This document shows, in pieces, positions 9,143 through 18,743 of a stretch of 64,000 nucleotides of DNA. Positions within the stretch are counted from its first letter, which is position 1; each line of letters begins with the position of its first letter. The stretch is from Hassallia byssoidea VB512170. Lineage in GTDB: Bacteria; Cyanobacteriota; Cyanobacteriia; Cyanobacteriales; Nostocaceae. Below the pieces are notes generated by a model, which was not told the origin of the DNA, did no database searches, and saw nothing but the letters and a program-made list of their open reading frames with translations. The stretch is from positions 1-64,000 of the forward strand of contig NZ_JTCM02000018.1 of assembly GCF_000817785.2 (NCBI RefSeq), given 5' to 3'. The position numbers and the translations under genes are program-made.

Positions 9143-10105
9143 ATGGCACAAGAAAATTTAGAAGCTGTTCTCAACGACTTGCATTGCAAATACAAGTCAC
9201 TGCAAGATGGTGCAGTAGCTAAATATATACCGGAATTGGCAAAGGTGAATCCGGAGTTGTTTAGCATCTGCGTTGTAACTGTTGATGGTGAGGTTTACCA
9301 AGTTGGTGATGACAAACAGTTATTTACAATCCAGTCGATTTCCAAGGTGTTTGCATATGGACTTGCGCTTGAGGATCATGGACGGGATTATGTTTTAACT
9401 AGGGTTGGGGTGGAACCGACGGGAGATGCATTTAATGCAATTATTTTAGATGAGCAATCAAATCGACCGTTAAATCCAATGGTAAATGCGGGAGCGATCG
9501 CCACCACCAGTTTAATCAAGGGTAATGGTGCAACCGAACGTCTCAATCGAATGTTGAATATGTTTCGCGGATACATCGGTCATGATGTATTCGTTGACAT
9601 CTCCGTATTTACCTCAGAGCGCTCCACCGGACATCGCAACCGAGCAATGGCGCACTTAATGCTAAACTTTGGCATGATTGATCGTAACATTGAAGAATCG
9701 CTGGATTTGTACTTCCAGCAATGCGCCGTGATGGTAAATTGCCAGGACTTGGCAGTTATGGCAGCTACTTTGGCGAACAAAGGTATCAATCCGGTTACAA
9801 AAGAGCGTGCCGTGAATAGCAGTTATATAAAAGACATTTTGAGCGTCATGTATACCTGCGGGATGTATAATTTTGCCGGGGAATGGGCTTATAAAATCGG
9901 TATTCCTGCGAAAAGTGGTGTTTGTGGTGGAATTATCGCTATAGTACCAAATCAGATGGGAATCGGAGTGTTTTCGCCACGTCTTGATGCGCGTGGTAAC
10001 AGTGTTCGCGGGGTGAAGGTGTGTGAAGAACTTTCCCAGCAGTTAGGCTTACATCTATTTGAGTGTTCGCGCAATAATTTCAAGTCGGGAGATTTATGTA
10101 ATTAA
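9143..10105 (+). CDS. glsA: Glutaminase
   Basis: A 320-residue serine-dependent glutaminase of the beta-lactamase fold (bacterial GlsA proteins are about 305-310). Visible signatures are the nucleophile motif [16 protein letters not shown] (Ser-x2-Lys), VNAGAI, and the late KSGVCGGI and [10 protein letters not shown] segments. It hydrolyses glutamine to glutamate and ammonia in the cytoplasm. No C-terminal STAS or cNMP domain is present. The start lacks a clear ribosome-binding site but coincides with the normal family N-terminus. Confidence 0.95.
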   Translation: MAQENLEAVLNDLHCKYKSLQDGAVAKYIPELAKVNPELFSICVVTVDGEVYQVGDDKQLFTIQSISKVFAYGLALEDHGRDYVLTRVGVEPTGDAFNAIILDEQSNRPLNPMVNAGAIATTSLIKGNGATERLNRMLNMFRGYIGHDVFVDISVFTSERSTGHRNRAMAHLMLNFGMIDRNIEESLDLYFQQCAVMVNCQDLAVMAATLANKGINPVTKERAVNSSYIKDILSVMYTCGMYNFAGEWAYKIGIPAKSGVCGGIIAIVPNQMGIGVFSPRLDARGNSVRGVKVCEELSQQLGLHLFECSRNNFKSGDLCN

Positions 10106-10425
10106 ATTTTATTTATCTTAAGTAATAATAACCAGAGATTTGGCAATACAAAAAAAACAAATTTACCCTAATTTATTATCATTAGATGAGCCTTTAGGAA
10201 GAGTAAATTGTATTTTAAATATTTTATAATTATATAAGGAATGCTTAATGCCCGTTATTCAGATTAAAAAAAACTAATAGAACGAACATGGTAAATAAGG
10301 TTATTAACTTTTATTACCTTGATGTTGACTGTTAAAGCATTGAGTACGAACAAGTTAAAATATTTGAGATTCAATCATAGCATCTATATTAGCAAATTTT
10401 TCAGATTTGGCAAATTAATAATGTA
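10106..10425. other. AT-rich intergenic region
   Basis: 320 bases without a recognised gene or strong terminator. It contains the upstream region of the MHYT kinase. Confidence 0.5.
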
Positions 10426-12000
10426 ATGTTGTATTTAGCTACAGTCCTGACAGCTAACTTTGATATACGCCTGATTGTCCTTTCAATTGCTATTGCCATA
10501 ATTGGTTCATGCATTGCCTTAGATATAGCTGAACAAATCTCCCTTGCTAAAACATCTAGTCGGCTGTGGTGGGTGACGGGTAGCGCACTTACCTTAGGAA
10601 TTACTATCTGGGTAATGCACTTTATTGGCATTCTTTCATATCGGCTGCCGATACGAGTTGAATATGATTATACTATCGTCTTAATTTCAATCATAGTAGC
10701 AATTGTCGGTTCAGCAATTGGATTTTTTATTATTAGCTGTCAGCCGAAAGTGGGTAACGTAACGTTATTAGTTGGGAGCTTTTTTGTAGCAGGTGCAATT
10801 ATTTGTATGCACTATACGGCAATGTTCGCACTGAAAGTTTCTGCCGAGCCGGTGCATGACTTAAAGTTAATTCCTCTAAGTGCTGGAGTAGCGATTGGTG
10901 GCTCATTAAGCGCTTTCTGGCTAACATTTCATCCCTTTAAAGACAAGATTGTATCAACAGAAGTGCGGAAGCTTTGCACTGCTTTGCTGATGGGAAGTGC
11001 GATTTCTGTAATGCACTACATTGCAATGGCAGGCATTAAGTTTAAGGTGAAAAATGTTTCAGCCTTGTTAGATGTTCCCGGAGATAATACCGTATTGATA
11101 ATTGCAATTAGCATTGCTACTTTAATTGTTTTGATATTAGGACAACTGGCTGCTTTTTATGGTCGGCGTTTGAGTGCTGAATTGGCAACAACAGAAGCTT
11201 TGCGTAAAAGCGAAGAACGTCTAGAACAATTGGTAAAAGAGCGCACTCAAGAATTAGAAGCCGCAAAAATGATTGCTGAAGCTGCCAACCGTACAAAGTC
11301 AGAATTTCTAGCTAATATGAATCATGAATTGCGAACACCGCTAACTGCAATAATTGGGTTTTCGAGCGTACTTTTACAGAAAGTCTTTGGTCCGTTGAAC
11401 GACAAACAAGAACAGTATGTTAAGGGAATCAATAAGTGCGGATATCAACAGTTAAATCTGATTAATGACTTGTTGGATTTAGCTAAAATTGAGGCAGGAC
11501 GAGAAGAATTAGATATCGTCACTTTAGCAGTAGAACCTATTTGTCAAGACTGTCTTGCGGTGATTCGCGAACAAGCGATCGCTCGCGGTTTAGATTTATT
11601 ATTAGAAATTGCGCCAGATGTTACGATTTGTAATGCTGACGATCGCCGATTGCGGCAGATATTATTAAATTTACTTTCAAATGCTGTCAAGTTTACCGAA
11701 TGCGGCTTTGTGAAACTAAAAGTTGAGAAAAAGTCTGGCTTTATTAACTTTGCGGTAATCGATACTGGTATTGGTATTGCCCCAGAGGATCAACAAAAGC
11801 TTTTTCAAACATTTCAGCAAGTCGGTAGCGATCGCGATCGCCAACGTCAAGGTACAGGATTGGGTCTTGCTTTGTCAAAAAATTTAGCCCTACTTCATAA
11901 AGGCGATATTACAGTTGAGTCTGAGTTAGGAAAGGGTAGTAACTTTACTTTACTTTTACCCGAATCGCCAGTAGTCAATTCTTTGCAAATTGTGGAATAA
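10426..12000 (+). CDS. MHYT-domain sensor histidine kinase
   Basis: A 524-residue membrane kinase. Residues about 5-245 are seven hydrophobic segments with three MHYT-type motifs (WVMHFIGIL, CMHYTAMFAL, VMHYIAMAGI), proposed in this family to bind a metal ion and sense a gas such as O2, CO or NO. A short coiled coil follows, then HisKA with the phospho-acceptor His300 (NHELRTP). The HATPase domain shows an N box (NLLSNAVKFT), DTGIGIAP and GTGLGLALSK. No receiver domain is attached and no response regulator is adjacent, so its partner is elsewhere. The ATG at 10421 is followed at once by a stop, fixing the start at 10426. Confidence 0.93.
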   Translation: MLYLATVLTANFDIRLIVLSIAIAIIGSCIALDIAEQISLAKTSSRLWWVTGSALTLGITIWVMHFIGILSYRLPIRVEYDYTIVLISIIVAIVGSAIGFFIISCQPKVGNVTLLVGSFFVAGAIICMHYTAMFALKVSAEPVHDLKLIPLSAGVAIGGSLSAFWLTFHPFKDKIVSTEVRKLCTALLMGSAISVMHYIAMAGIKFKVKNVSALLDVPGDNTVLIIAISIATLIVLILGQLAAFYGRRLSAELATTEALRKSEERLEQLVKERTQELEAAKMIAEAANRTKSEFLANMNHELRTPLTAIIGFSSVLLQKVFGPLNDKQEQYVKGINKCGYQQLNLINDLLDLAKIEAGREELDIVTLAVEPICQDCLAVIREQAIARGLDLLLEIAPDVTICNADDRRLRQILLNLLSNAVKFTECGFVKLKVEKKSGFINFAVIDTGIGIAPEDQQKLFQTFQQVGSDRDRQRQGTGLGLALSKNLALLHKGDITVESELGKGSNFTLLLPESPVVNSLQIVE

Positions 12001-12051
12001 AAGCGATCGCTATTTTCACGATTACTTTATACTTAATTATTTGTTGATATA

Positions 12052-12200
12052 ATATCATGTCCGCATAATTAGTTATGATTCCCACAGTCATTGCACCCCA
12101 CCCCTTTATCCCCTCCCCGCAAGCGGGGAGGGGAGACGAAGCGTAGCTTTGGCGGGGCGGGGTTCTTCTGGTTTAATAAGTAATCAACCGGACACGATAT
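12052..12200. mobile_element. MITE-like palindromic element, 149 bp
   Basis: The ends ATATCATGTCCG (12052-12063) and CGGACACGATAT (12189-12200) are inverted copies with 11 of 12 matches. Inside is a near-perfect hairpin of CCCCTCCCCGC and GCGGGGAGGGG (12110-12133). It has no coding capacity. Terminal inverted repeats plus small size fit a non-autonomous MITE. I see no certain target-site duplication. Confidence 0.65.
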
Positions 12201-12498
12201 AAATGCTCATTTTCTTCTACACGCGGTTAAAAATCAAACAATAAAGTTACGAAAATACTCGGCTTTTAAAACATAGCTTTGTAAAAAATTCATAAACTCT
12301 CAATAGTCTTTACAGTTAGTTTAAAAACGATTTCATATTTAGCTATAAGATAAAAATAGTTGTGTCGCTACTAAGACGCTCTGGACTAATATGTAAATTA
12401 CTCTTGCACATCATGTTTATAACAACAGACTCTAAAAACTGGCGACAAGAAAGCCGTTATAGTAGTCGGGGAAGTGTGTACTTATTCGCTCCGATGGT

Positions 12499-12524
12499 CA
12501 ACTTCAACATAATGGCTGAAGTTG
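12499..12524. other. Hairpin in a possible leader or small RNA region
   Basis: CAACTTCA and TGAAGTTG form a perfect 8-bp stem with a 10-base loop, inside a stretch (about 12370-12545) that is less AT-rich than its surroundings. It may be a structured transcript or a remnant. No known RNA family is recognised. Confidence 0.25.
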
Positions 12525-13032
12525 GTGACACTCCACCCTAGATGTGCATGTATTTACTTGGAAATTTTTAGATAAATTCAATAATTACATCCAAATGAAG
12601 TAAGAAAATTTTACTTTTGTGTTGGTATCACTTAAACAGATGTAATTTAGTTGAAATTGCTGCTTTTGTAATTGAATAACGCGCATCAAACAGCCGATCA
12701 AATCTGCATGTATAAATTAGTAATTATGCAATTATCTTGACAGGCAAATTGATTCTTATTCGGTTCTTAATTAGTTCCGAATATATAAAGCAGTGTCTCT
12801 AATTTCCAGGAAATATCAATATTCAATACTAACTACCAAAGTTGCTTGTAAGCAAATAAAGCATCTCTTAGACAGCTTTATCTAACAATTAAATAATACC
12901 TGCGTTTAATTCTCAGAGATACCTTTTGGTTTTTGAAAGTTTGATCGACCATTTGGTTTGTATCTGTGCTTTTTAATGACTATACATTCCGAGAATGCAG
13001 ATTAAAAAGTATATCTGACAACGCAGGACAGA

Positions 13033-13776
13033 ATGCAAACATCAAGACAACTATTTATCTGGGTGAAAATCATGAATAACCACGGCTATATCTCAAAGTG
13101 GAAAAAAATCCAAGAAACTGTTTTAACTAACTTGTTAAAAGGTATACCTACAAATTTCGTGGGTAGCAAATTACGAACTTCGCTGTATCGTAATATTTTT
13201 GGCAAAATAGGTAACTCAGTTTATATTCAACACGGTGTTGAATTCATCAACACTCCTTGTATTGAAATAGGCAATAATGTGCAGATTTTACGAGGTGTTA
13301 ATCTCGATGCGAGTGGAGATAAAAACAATAAAATTTATTTAGCAGATAAAGTTGGTCTTAACTATGGTGTTGACATAAATGCGTTAAGAAATACGTGTAT
13401 ATATATAGATGAATCCACCTTCATCGGTCCTTATGTTTGTATTGCTGGTCCCGGCAATATTAAGATTGGTAAAAACTGTTTAATTGCGGCACACACCGGA
13501 ATATTCGCTAATAATCATATTTTTTCAGATCCCACCCAGTTGATTGGCTTACAAGGTATAACTCGCGAGGGAATTGTAATTGAAGATGATTGTTGGTTAG
13601 GTTCTGGAGTGAAGGTATTAGATGGAGTCACCATCGGTAAAGGTAGTGTTATTGGTGCCGGTTCTGTTGTTACCAAAAATATTCCTCCTTTTTCAGTTGC
13701 TGTAGGTGTTCCGGCACGAGTAATTAAAAGCCGTAATACCCAAATTGCAGAATCTTCAATGTTAAGGTTGACCTAA
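13033..13776 (+). CDS. Hexapeptide-repeat (left-handed beta-helix) O-acyltransferase
   Basis: A 247-residue protein whose residues from about 45 consist of hexapeptide repeats (IEIGNNVQI, IYIDESTFIGPYVCI, IKIGKNCLIAAHTGI). It ends in the catalytic/CoA-binding region of the maltose O-acetyltransferase/WbbJ type (DDCWLGSGVKVLDGVTIGKG, GSVVTKNIPPFSVAVGVPARV). It would transfer an acetyl or similar group to a sugar in polysaccharide or lipopolysaccharide synthesis. AGGA sits five bases before the ATG at 13033; an alternative ATG at 13072 has a weaker site. Two acyltransferase-3 genes follow, supporting a surface-glycan role. Confidence 0.88.
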   Translation: MQTSRQLFIWVKIMNNHGYISKWKKIQETVLTNLLKGIPTNFVGSKLRTSLYRNIFGKIGNSVYIQHGVEFINTPCIEIGNNVQILRGVNLDASGDKNNKIYLADKVGLNYGVDINALRNTCIYIDESTFIGPYVCIAGPGNIKIGKNCLIAAHTGIFANNHIFSDPTQLIGLQGITREGIVIEDDCWLGSGVKVLDGVTIGKGSVIGAGSVVTKNIPPFSVAVGVPARVIKSRNTQIAESSMLRLT

Positions 13777-13929
13777 GTTTGTACAAATAAAGCCTGGTAA
13801 TTTGATATACAAACAGGCGAATATTTATTAGTTTTTAACGTAATTTAATTATGCAAATGATAATTTTTGCATAGTAAAATTGCAGTTTTTAAACTTGAAA
13901 ACTCATATATAGATAAGGAAATTGATTTA

Positions 13930-15108
13930 ATGATTCAATTAATAGAAAAAGCTCCGGAAAAACGGTTGCGTCTTCAGTATTTAGATGGCTTACGTGGACT
14001 GGCAGCAGTGTATGTGGTACTTGTCCATATCGAACCATCTATAGGAGAACAATTGCCTAATTGGTTACAACTTTTTATCAAAACATTAAGATATGGTCGC
14101 GTTAGTGTTGTAGTGTTTATTATACTTTCTGGCTACGTTTTGATGGCATCAGTAGTTCGCTCTAAGAACGGTTATGTAGCTGGAGGTTTGTTGGGTTATA
14201 TTAAGCGGCGATCGCGTCGAATTTTACCACCATACTATGCCACACTTTTTTTCTGCGTCTTACTAGCAGCAGCAATATTTATATTAGAGAAATTTACTAG
14301 TTTTCAATGGAATGAAATAGCTGGTAAAGGTCCATTTTCTCCTTACTTTTCCTTGAGTGATTTCGGCTATCACCTGCTACTAATTCACAATCTTATTCCA
14401 GGTGCCTATATGTCCATTAATCCACCATTATGGACTGTGGCTACTGAATGGCAGTTATACTTTATATTTCCGCTATTCTTATTACCTATATGGCGACGTT
14501 TTGGATTAACTTCAGTTGTTATCGCTGCTTTTTTAATTGGAATAGCACCCTTATATCTTTTCAATGGATTGTTTGAAACAGCTAGTCCTTGGTTTCTTGG
14601 TTTATTTGCCTTGGGAATGGCAGCAGCAGATATTGGACTTTCGCAAAAATCGAAATTAATTGCTATGAGAAATTCTCTCCCGTGGGGTGTATTGACAATT
14701 ATATTTACTGGCGTAGCTTTTTTAACTGAATGGCGAAAATTGGGATTGCATATATGGATTAGTGAAAGTTTTTTTGGTCTGGCATCTGCTTGTTTATTTA
14801 TTTACTGCACCAAGTTTGCGATCGCTGACAAAAAGCTACCTTCAATTTTACGTGTATTTGAGCATCCGATTGCGATCGCACTCGGAGTATTTTCTTATAG
14901 TCTCTATCTCACTCATGGACCAGTATTAGTGTTGGTACGTTACTTTCTTTTTAGTCTGCAATTATCTCCTGTATTATTTGCGGTTACATCTTACACATTA
15001 GGTCTGGCAACGTCGTTAGTAATTGCTTATTTGTTTTACTTACTTTTTGAAAGACCATTTATGTCTGGTTTCTTAAAGAAGCGTAAAGTAAAAGATGCAG
15101 TAAGTTGA
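13930..15108 (+). CDS. Acyltransferase family 3 membrane protein (OafA/ExoZ-like)
   Basis: A 392-residue integral membrane protein with about ten hydrophobic segments. The frame is open from a TTG at 13867, but the ATG at 13930 is preceded by AAGGAAA and gives exactly the length of the paralogue downstream. The family signature is RLQYLDGLRGLAAVYVVLVH, with the catalytic-type His and Arg residues. ILSGYVLM, WTVATEWQLYFIFPL and SYSLYLTH follow as in other acyltransferase-3 proteins. It would move an acyl group across or at the membrane onto a glycan. It forms a tandem pair with the next gene. Confidence 0.92.
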   Translation: MIQLIEKAPEKRLRLQYLDGLRGLAAVYVVLVHIEPSIGEQLPNWLQLFIKTLRYGRVSVVVFIILSGYVLMASVVRSKNGYVAGGLLGYIKRRSRRILPPYYATLFFCVLLAAAIFILEKFTSFQWNEIAGKGPFSPYFSLSDFGYHLLLIHNLIPGAYMSINPPLWTVATEWQLYFIFPLFLLPIWRRFGLTSVVIAAFLIGIAPLYLFNGLFETASPWFLGLFALGMAAADIGLSQKSKLIAMRNSLPWGVLTIIFTGVAFLTEWRKLGLHIWISESFFGLASACLFIYCTKFAIADKKLPSILRVFEHPIAIALGVFSYSLYLTHGPVLVLVRYFLFSLQLSPVLFAVTSYTLGLATSLVIAYLFYLLFERPFMSGFLKKRKVKDAVS

Positions 15109-15120
15109 CCAAATAATTAT

Positions 15121-15155
15121 TAATTCATAATTCATAATTCATAATTCATAATTCA
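15121..15155 (+). repeat. Tandem AATTCAT heptad repeat
   Basis: About five consecutive copies of a 7-base unit lie between the two acyltransferase-3 genes. The heptad period matches the STRR arrays elsewhere in the window, but the unit is AT-rich. Confidence 0.85.
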
Positions 15156-15322
15156 AAAAAATGGGTAAAGCGCGAACACGCTCATTAAAAATAAGCTACA
15201 ACTTCTGAAGTGGAAAGTTCAAGCTGACACTGATTTAAGTTATTAATTACATTAATACAGGAGGTTTAGCTACTATTTATTTTCACATAATTAGCAAAAA
15301 AACAAAACAGGGTGTTAATTTA

Positions 15323-16501
15323 ATGAAACAATTAACTACGACATCAACTGACGAGAGAATACGTCTGCATTTCTTAGATGGAATACGTGGTTTGGCAGCA
15401 TTGTATGTGGTATTTTGTCATATTTTGCCGCACCAAGGGGAAAACTTACCTTTGTGGATAAGTTTGCCAACTAAACTATTAAGATATGGTTCTTTTAGTG
15501 TGGCAATTTTTATTGTACTTTCTGGCTACTGTTTAATGTTGCCAGTAACTCGCTCTCAAACCGGTTACATTCCCGGAAATTTATTTAATTACTTTAAAAA
15601 AAGAGCGCGAAGGATTATACCACCTTTTTATGCAGCTATTATTTTCTGCTGTGTATTAGCTCTGATTATATTAACTCTAGAGCGATTTACAACTTTTCAA
15701 TGGCGTGAAGTTCAGTACGATTGGTTTTCTCCTTATTTCTCATTTTTAGATGTAATTTTGCACTTTTTAATAATTCATAATTTGCTTCCAGGAAGTGATG
15801 TTTATATTATGAATATACCATTATGGAGTGTGGCTTTAGAATGGCAGATTTACTTTTTATTTCCTTTAGTTTTTCTACCTGTGTTGCGACGTTGGGGTTT
15901 GTTGTCAGTGATAGCGATCGCTTTTTTAATTGGACTTACACCCCACTATTTATTTAATAATTATATGGACCCAAGCCGTCCTTGGTTTGTCGGTTCATTT
16001 ACTATCGGAATGGCTGCGGCAGAAATCGCATTTTCACAACAGCCACAACTAATAAAACTCAATAAATCTTTGCCGTGGGGTAAGCTAGCGGCAATTTTTG
16101 CAAGCGTTGCTATCATCACTGAATGGAAAAAACTAGGAGTTGATGCTTGGATTTTCGAGACTTTCGCGAGTATAGCTGCCGCTTGTCTAATAATCTACTG
16201 CACCAAGATTGTGATTGAACGGAAAACACCACCTTTAATTATGAGACTATTCGAGCATCCGATTGCGATCGCACTCTCGACATTTTCTTACAGTCTGTAT
16301 CTCACTCACGGACCAGTAGAAACGCTAATCAATCACTGGCTTGTTACTTTAAATATGTCTCCGGTAATGTTTGCAGTGACATTATACTTATTGAGTGTGG
16401 GAATCTCGTTAATATTTGCCTATTTATTTTACTTAGCCTTTGAAAGACCTTTTATGTCTGGTTTCTTAAAAAAGCGGAAAGTCAAAGATGCAATTAGTTG
16501 A
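15323..16501 (+). CDS. Acyltransferase family 3 membrane protein, paralogue of the preceding gene
   Basis: 392 residues, start MKQLTTTSTDERIRLHFLDG, with the same motif series as the upstream copy (FLDGIRGLAALYVVFCH, VLSGYCLML, WSVALEWQIYFLFPL, FSYSLYLTHGP). Both end in the nearly identical ERPFMSGFLKKRKVKDA. The pair is clearly a tandem duplication that has diverged across the middle. Different acceptor preferences are possible (inference). Confidence 0.92.
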   Translation: MKQLTTTSTDERIRLHFLDGIRGLAALYVVFCHILPHQGENLPLWISLPTKLLRYGSFSVAIFIVLSGYCLMLPVTRSQTGYIPGNLFNYFKKRARRIIPPFYAAIIFCCVLALIILTLERFTTFQWREVQYDWFSPYFSFLDVILHFLIIHNLLPGSDVYIMNIPLWSVALEWQIYFLFPLVFLPVLRRWGLLSVIAIAFLIGLTPHYLFNNYMDPSRPWFVGSFTIGMAAAEIAFSQQPQLIKLNKSLPWGKLAAIFASVAIITEWKKLGVDAWIFETFASIAAACLIIYCTKIVIERKTPPLIMRLFEHPIAIALSTFSYSLYLTHGPVETLINHWLVTLNMSPVMFAVTLYLLSVGISLIFAYLFYLAFERPFMSGFLKKRKVKDAIS

Positions 16502-16746
16502 GAATTACAGAAAACCTAGAAAGAAAATGCAGCTTGTTTGTAGGGAATTTTACTTCACTACATTTTTTTGTTAATTTTATAATATCAAAGCGATCGCTCT
16601 TTTCTATGTCAAAATTTATAGTTAGACGATATTCCCAGTTTAGCATTAACCCCCAGACAGATTTTTAAAAAAGCAAAATTACTCTAGCCGCAGTAAAATT
16701 TTGTAAGCTATAACCGGAAAAAGACAATGATGGATGGGTAGAACAA

Positions 16747-17205
16747 GTGCGAAAAAATCAACTGCTTTACATCTTATTTGCACTTAGCTTACTAAGCATT
16801 TTAGGCTTTTCTTACGTCTCGGATCTCTCAGAGCGATCGCCAATCACTAGTTGCCGCAGATGGGGATTTTATTCGTCAAAAGGTGAAAAATATTACGCTC
16901 ATCCAGAGAAAATTGTAGTAAAACCTTGGGTTGGTCCGCATAATGTTTACGGCATGTTCATGATTCCGGATGGATATCGTAATGACTTTTTCTTTACAGT
17001 CACAATAGATAAAACTGACGTTCACTGCGGAGTTATGGATGAAGCTGCTACAAAATTTGCCGCAGGCGTAAATGCCAAACCAGGATATTATCTGATAAAA
17101 GGACTTTTGAACACGCGAGTTGCTCTTCAACTAATTATCCAAGGTAAAGGAGATCAATTAAAGCAGCCACAAAATTGGAGAGTGGGTTACGTCAATAAAG
17201 AATGA
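16747..17205 (+). CDS. Hypothetical membrane-anchored or secreted protein, 152 residues
   Basis: I do not recognise the family. The frame opens with a GTG (no ATG in the right place) and the N-terminus is a hydrophobic signal or anchor, RKNQLLYILFALSLLSILGF, with no lipobox cysteine. The remainder is a compact soluble domain with two Cys residues (SCRRWGF and VHCGVMDEA) that might form a disulfide. It is convergent with the nucleoside transporter. Its TGA stop is followed at once by a heptad repeat array. Confidence 0.65.
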   Translation: MRKNQLLYILFALSLLSILGFSYVSDLSERSPITSCRRWGFYSSKGEKYYAHPEKIVVKPWVGPHNVYGMFMIPDGYRNDFFFTVTIDKTDVHCGVMDEAATKFAAGVNAKPGYYLIKGLLNTRVALQLIIQGKGDQLKQPQNWRVGYVNKE

Positions 17206-17278
17206 GGGGAATGGGGAATGGGGAATGGGTAATGGGGAATAGCTTTTTCCAATTACCAATTACCAATTACCAATTCCT
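17206..17278. repeat. STRR heptad array between convergent stop codons
   Basis: GGGGAAT/GGGTAAT units are followed by their complementary CCAATTA units. The array fills the whole space between the stop at 17205 and the stop at 17279. Confidence 0.88.
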
Positions 17279-18487
17279 TCATACCAACATCCCCGCAATA
17301 CAAGCGGTGATAAAACCTGCAAGCAATCCGCCAATCATCGACTTTACACCCATACGTGCCAAATCGTGCTGGCGGTTCGGTGCCATCCCCGTAATACCAC
17401 CGATGGTAATCCCGATTGAGCCGATATTCGCAAAATTACACAGCGCGTAAGTTGCAATAATTACTCCTCGCTGGGAAATTTTGCCATCTTTAATCAGTTT
17501 CCCTAAATCCACGTAAGCAATAAACTCATTTAAAATAGTCTTTTTACCCAACAACGCTCCGACTTGTCCGCAATCAGCTAAAGGCACGCCCATCAACCAC
17601 GCCAAAGGTGCCATAATAAAAGATAATATCCATTCCAATGACAACTGCGGTAAATTAACAAGCGCTCCCAACCATCCCAGCAGCGCATTCACAGCGGCTA
17701 ACAATCCCAAAAAGGCAATAATCATCACCCCCACATTAACGGCTAATTTCACGCCGTCAAGCGCCCCTGTTGTAGCAGCATCTATCACATTGACGTAATT
17801 CGTCTGAACATCCATCTTTATCTTACCCACTGTGTCCGATACTTCCGTTTCTGGGTAAAGCAGTTTTGCTACCACTAAAGCAGTAGGGGCTGTCATAAAG
17901 AAAGCGGCAATCAAGTGTTCTGCTGGTATACCAAGCGATAAATAAACACCCACTACCCCACCTGCAACTGTCGCAAAACCAACTGTCATCACTGCAAATA
18001 ATTCTGATTGCGTCATTGTTGCGACAAAGGGTTTAACGATTAACGGTGATTCAGTGGGTCCCAAAAAGATGTTACCAGCAGTCGATAACGATTCAGCTCC
18101 TGATGTTTTCATTGTCTTCATCATCACCCACGCCAGCTTATTCACCACCCACTGCAAAATACCGTAGTGGTACAACACACTGATGAAGGCAGAGAAAAAG
18201 ATAATTGTTGGTAGCACTTGAAAGGCAAATAAATGCTCTTTAAAATTCTCTCCAAAGACAAATTTTGCACCTTCATCAGAGAATGCTAAAAAATTACTTA
18301 CCACATCGCCGAGAGATTTAAATACAGCTAAACCACCGGGAGTTTTCAGAATTAGCAGCGCAAAGGCAAACTCCAACCCCAACCCCCAAGCGATAGTTCG
18401 CCAACGTATAGCGCGACGGTTGTTAGATAATGCGTAGGATATGGCGATGAAAACTAATACACCCAATGCGGAAATAGCGCGTTCCAT
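17279..18487 (-). CDS. Concentrative nucleoside transporter, NupC family
   Basis: 402 residues from the ATG at 18487, preceded on its strand by GGGAG. The frame stays open 53 codons further upstream, but that part crosses a dispersed hairpin and would be atypical (E. coli NupC is 400 residues). Many hydrophobic segments are present, along with the family blocks GNIFLGPTESPLIVKPF, ALCNFANIGSIGITIGG and MAPNRQHDLARMG near the C-terminus. It would import nucleosides with Na+ or H+ across the plasma membrane. Confidence 0.93.
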   Translation of the reverse strand: MERAISALGVLVFIAISYALSNNRRAIRWRTIAWGLGLEFAFALLILKTPGGLAVFKSLGDVVSNFLAFSDEGAKFVFGENFKEHLFAFQVLPTIIFFSAFISVLYHYGILQWVVNKLAWVMMKTMKTSGAESLSTAGNIFLGPTESPLIVKPFVATMTQSELFAVMTVGFATVAGGVVGVYLSLGIPAEHLIAAFFMTAPTALVVAKLLYPETEVSDTVGKIKMDVQTNYVNVIDAATTGALDGVKLAVNVGVMIIAFLGLLAAVNALLGWLGALVNLPQLSLEWILSFIMAPLAWLMGVPLADCGQVGALLGKKTILNEFIAYVDLGKLIKDGKISQRGVIIATYALCNFANIGSIGITIGGITGMAPNRQHDLARMGVKSMIGGLLAGFITACIAGMLV

Positions 18488-18514
18488 GTATACTCCCAAG
18501 GCAATTAAGGTATT

Positions 18515-18544
18515 GTAGAAACGTTCCGTCCGGAACGTCTCTAC
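18515..18544. repeat. Dispersed palindromic repeat, 14-bp arms with one mismatch
   Basis: GTAGAAACGTTCCG and CGGAACGTCTCTAC surround TC. It is the third member of the family at 3753 and 5183, located 28 bases upstream of the nupC start. Confidence 0.85.
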
Positions 18545-18743
18545 TAAGACACAAAGAATACACAAAAATATATCCCTTTTTTTACTTCCTGATGTCTTTA
18601 GTGGTAAACCACCTTTTCGGGGTAAATTCTGTTCATTACGAACCAAACGAGTTTGTGCAGCAACCTTTTTTACACTTGGTTTCTTCTAAAATTGAGTTAT
18701 TTACTGCTTAAAAAACAGGTGAAATTAACTTAGGAAATTATTG

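Larger units (their letters stand above)
12001..13032. other. One-kilobase intergenic region with a MITE-like element and hairpins
   Basis: There is no convincing protein gene. The region holds the palindromic element at 12052-12200, a hairpin at 12499-12524, and AT-rich sequence leading to the acyltransferase gene at 13033. Confidence 0.6.

Noticed and set aside
13867-13929. TTG-initiated extension of the first acyltransferase-3 gene
   Set aside because: The ATG at 13930 has a ribosome-binding site and gives the same length as the paralogue.
18488-18646. Longer N-terminus of the nucleoside transporter
   Set aside because: It crosses the dispersed hairpin at 18515-18544 and would exceed the NupC family length.
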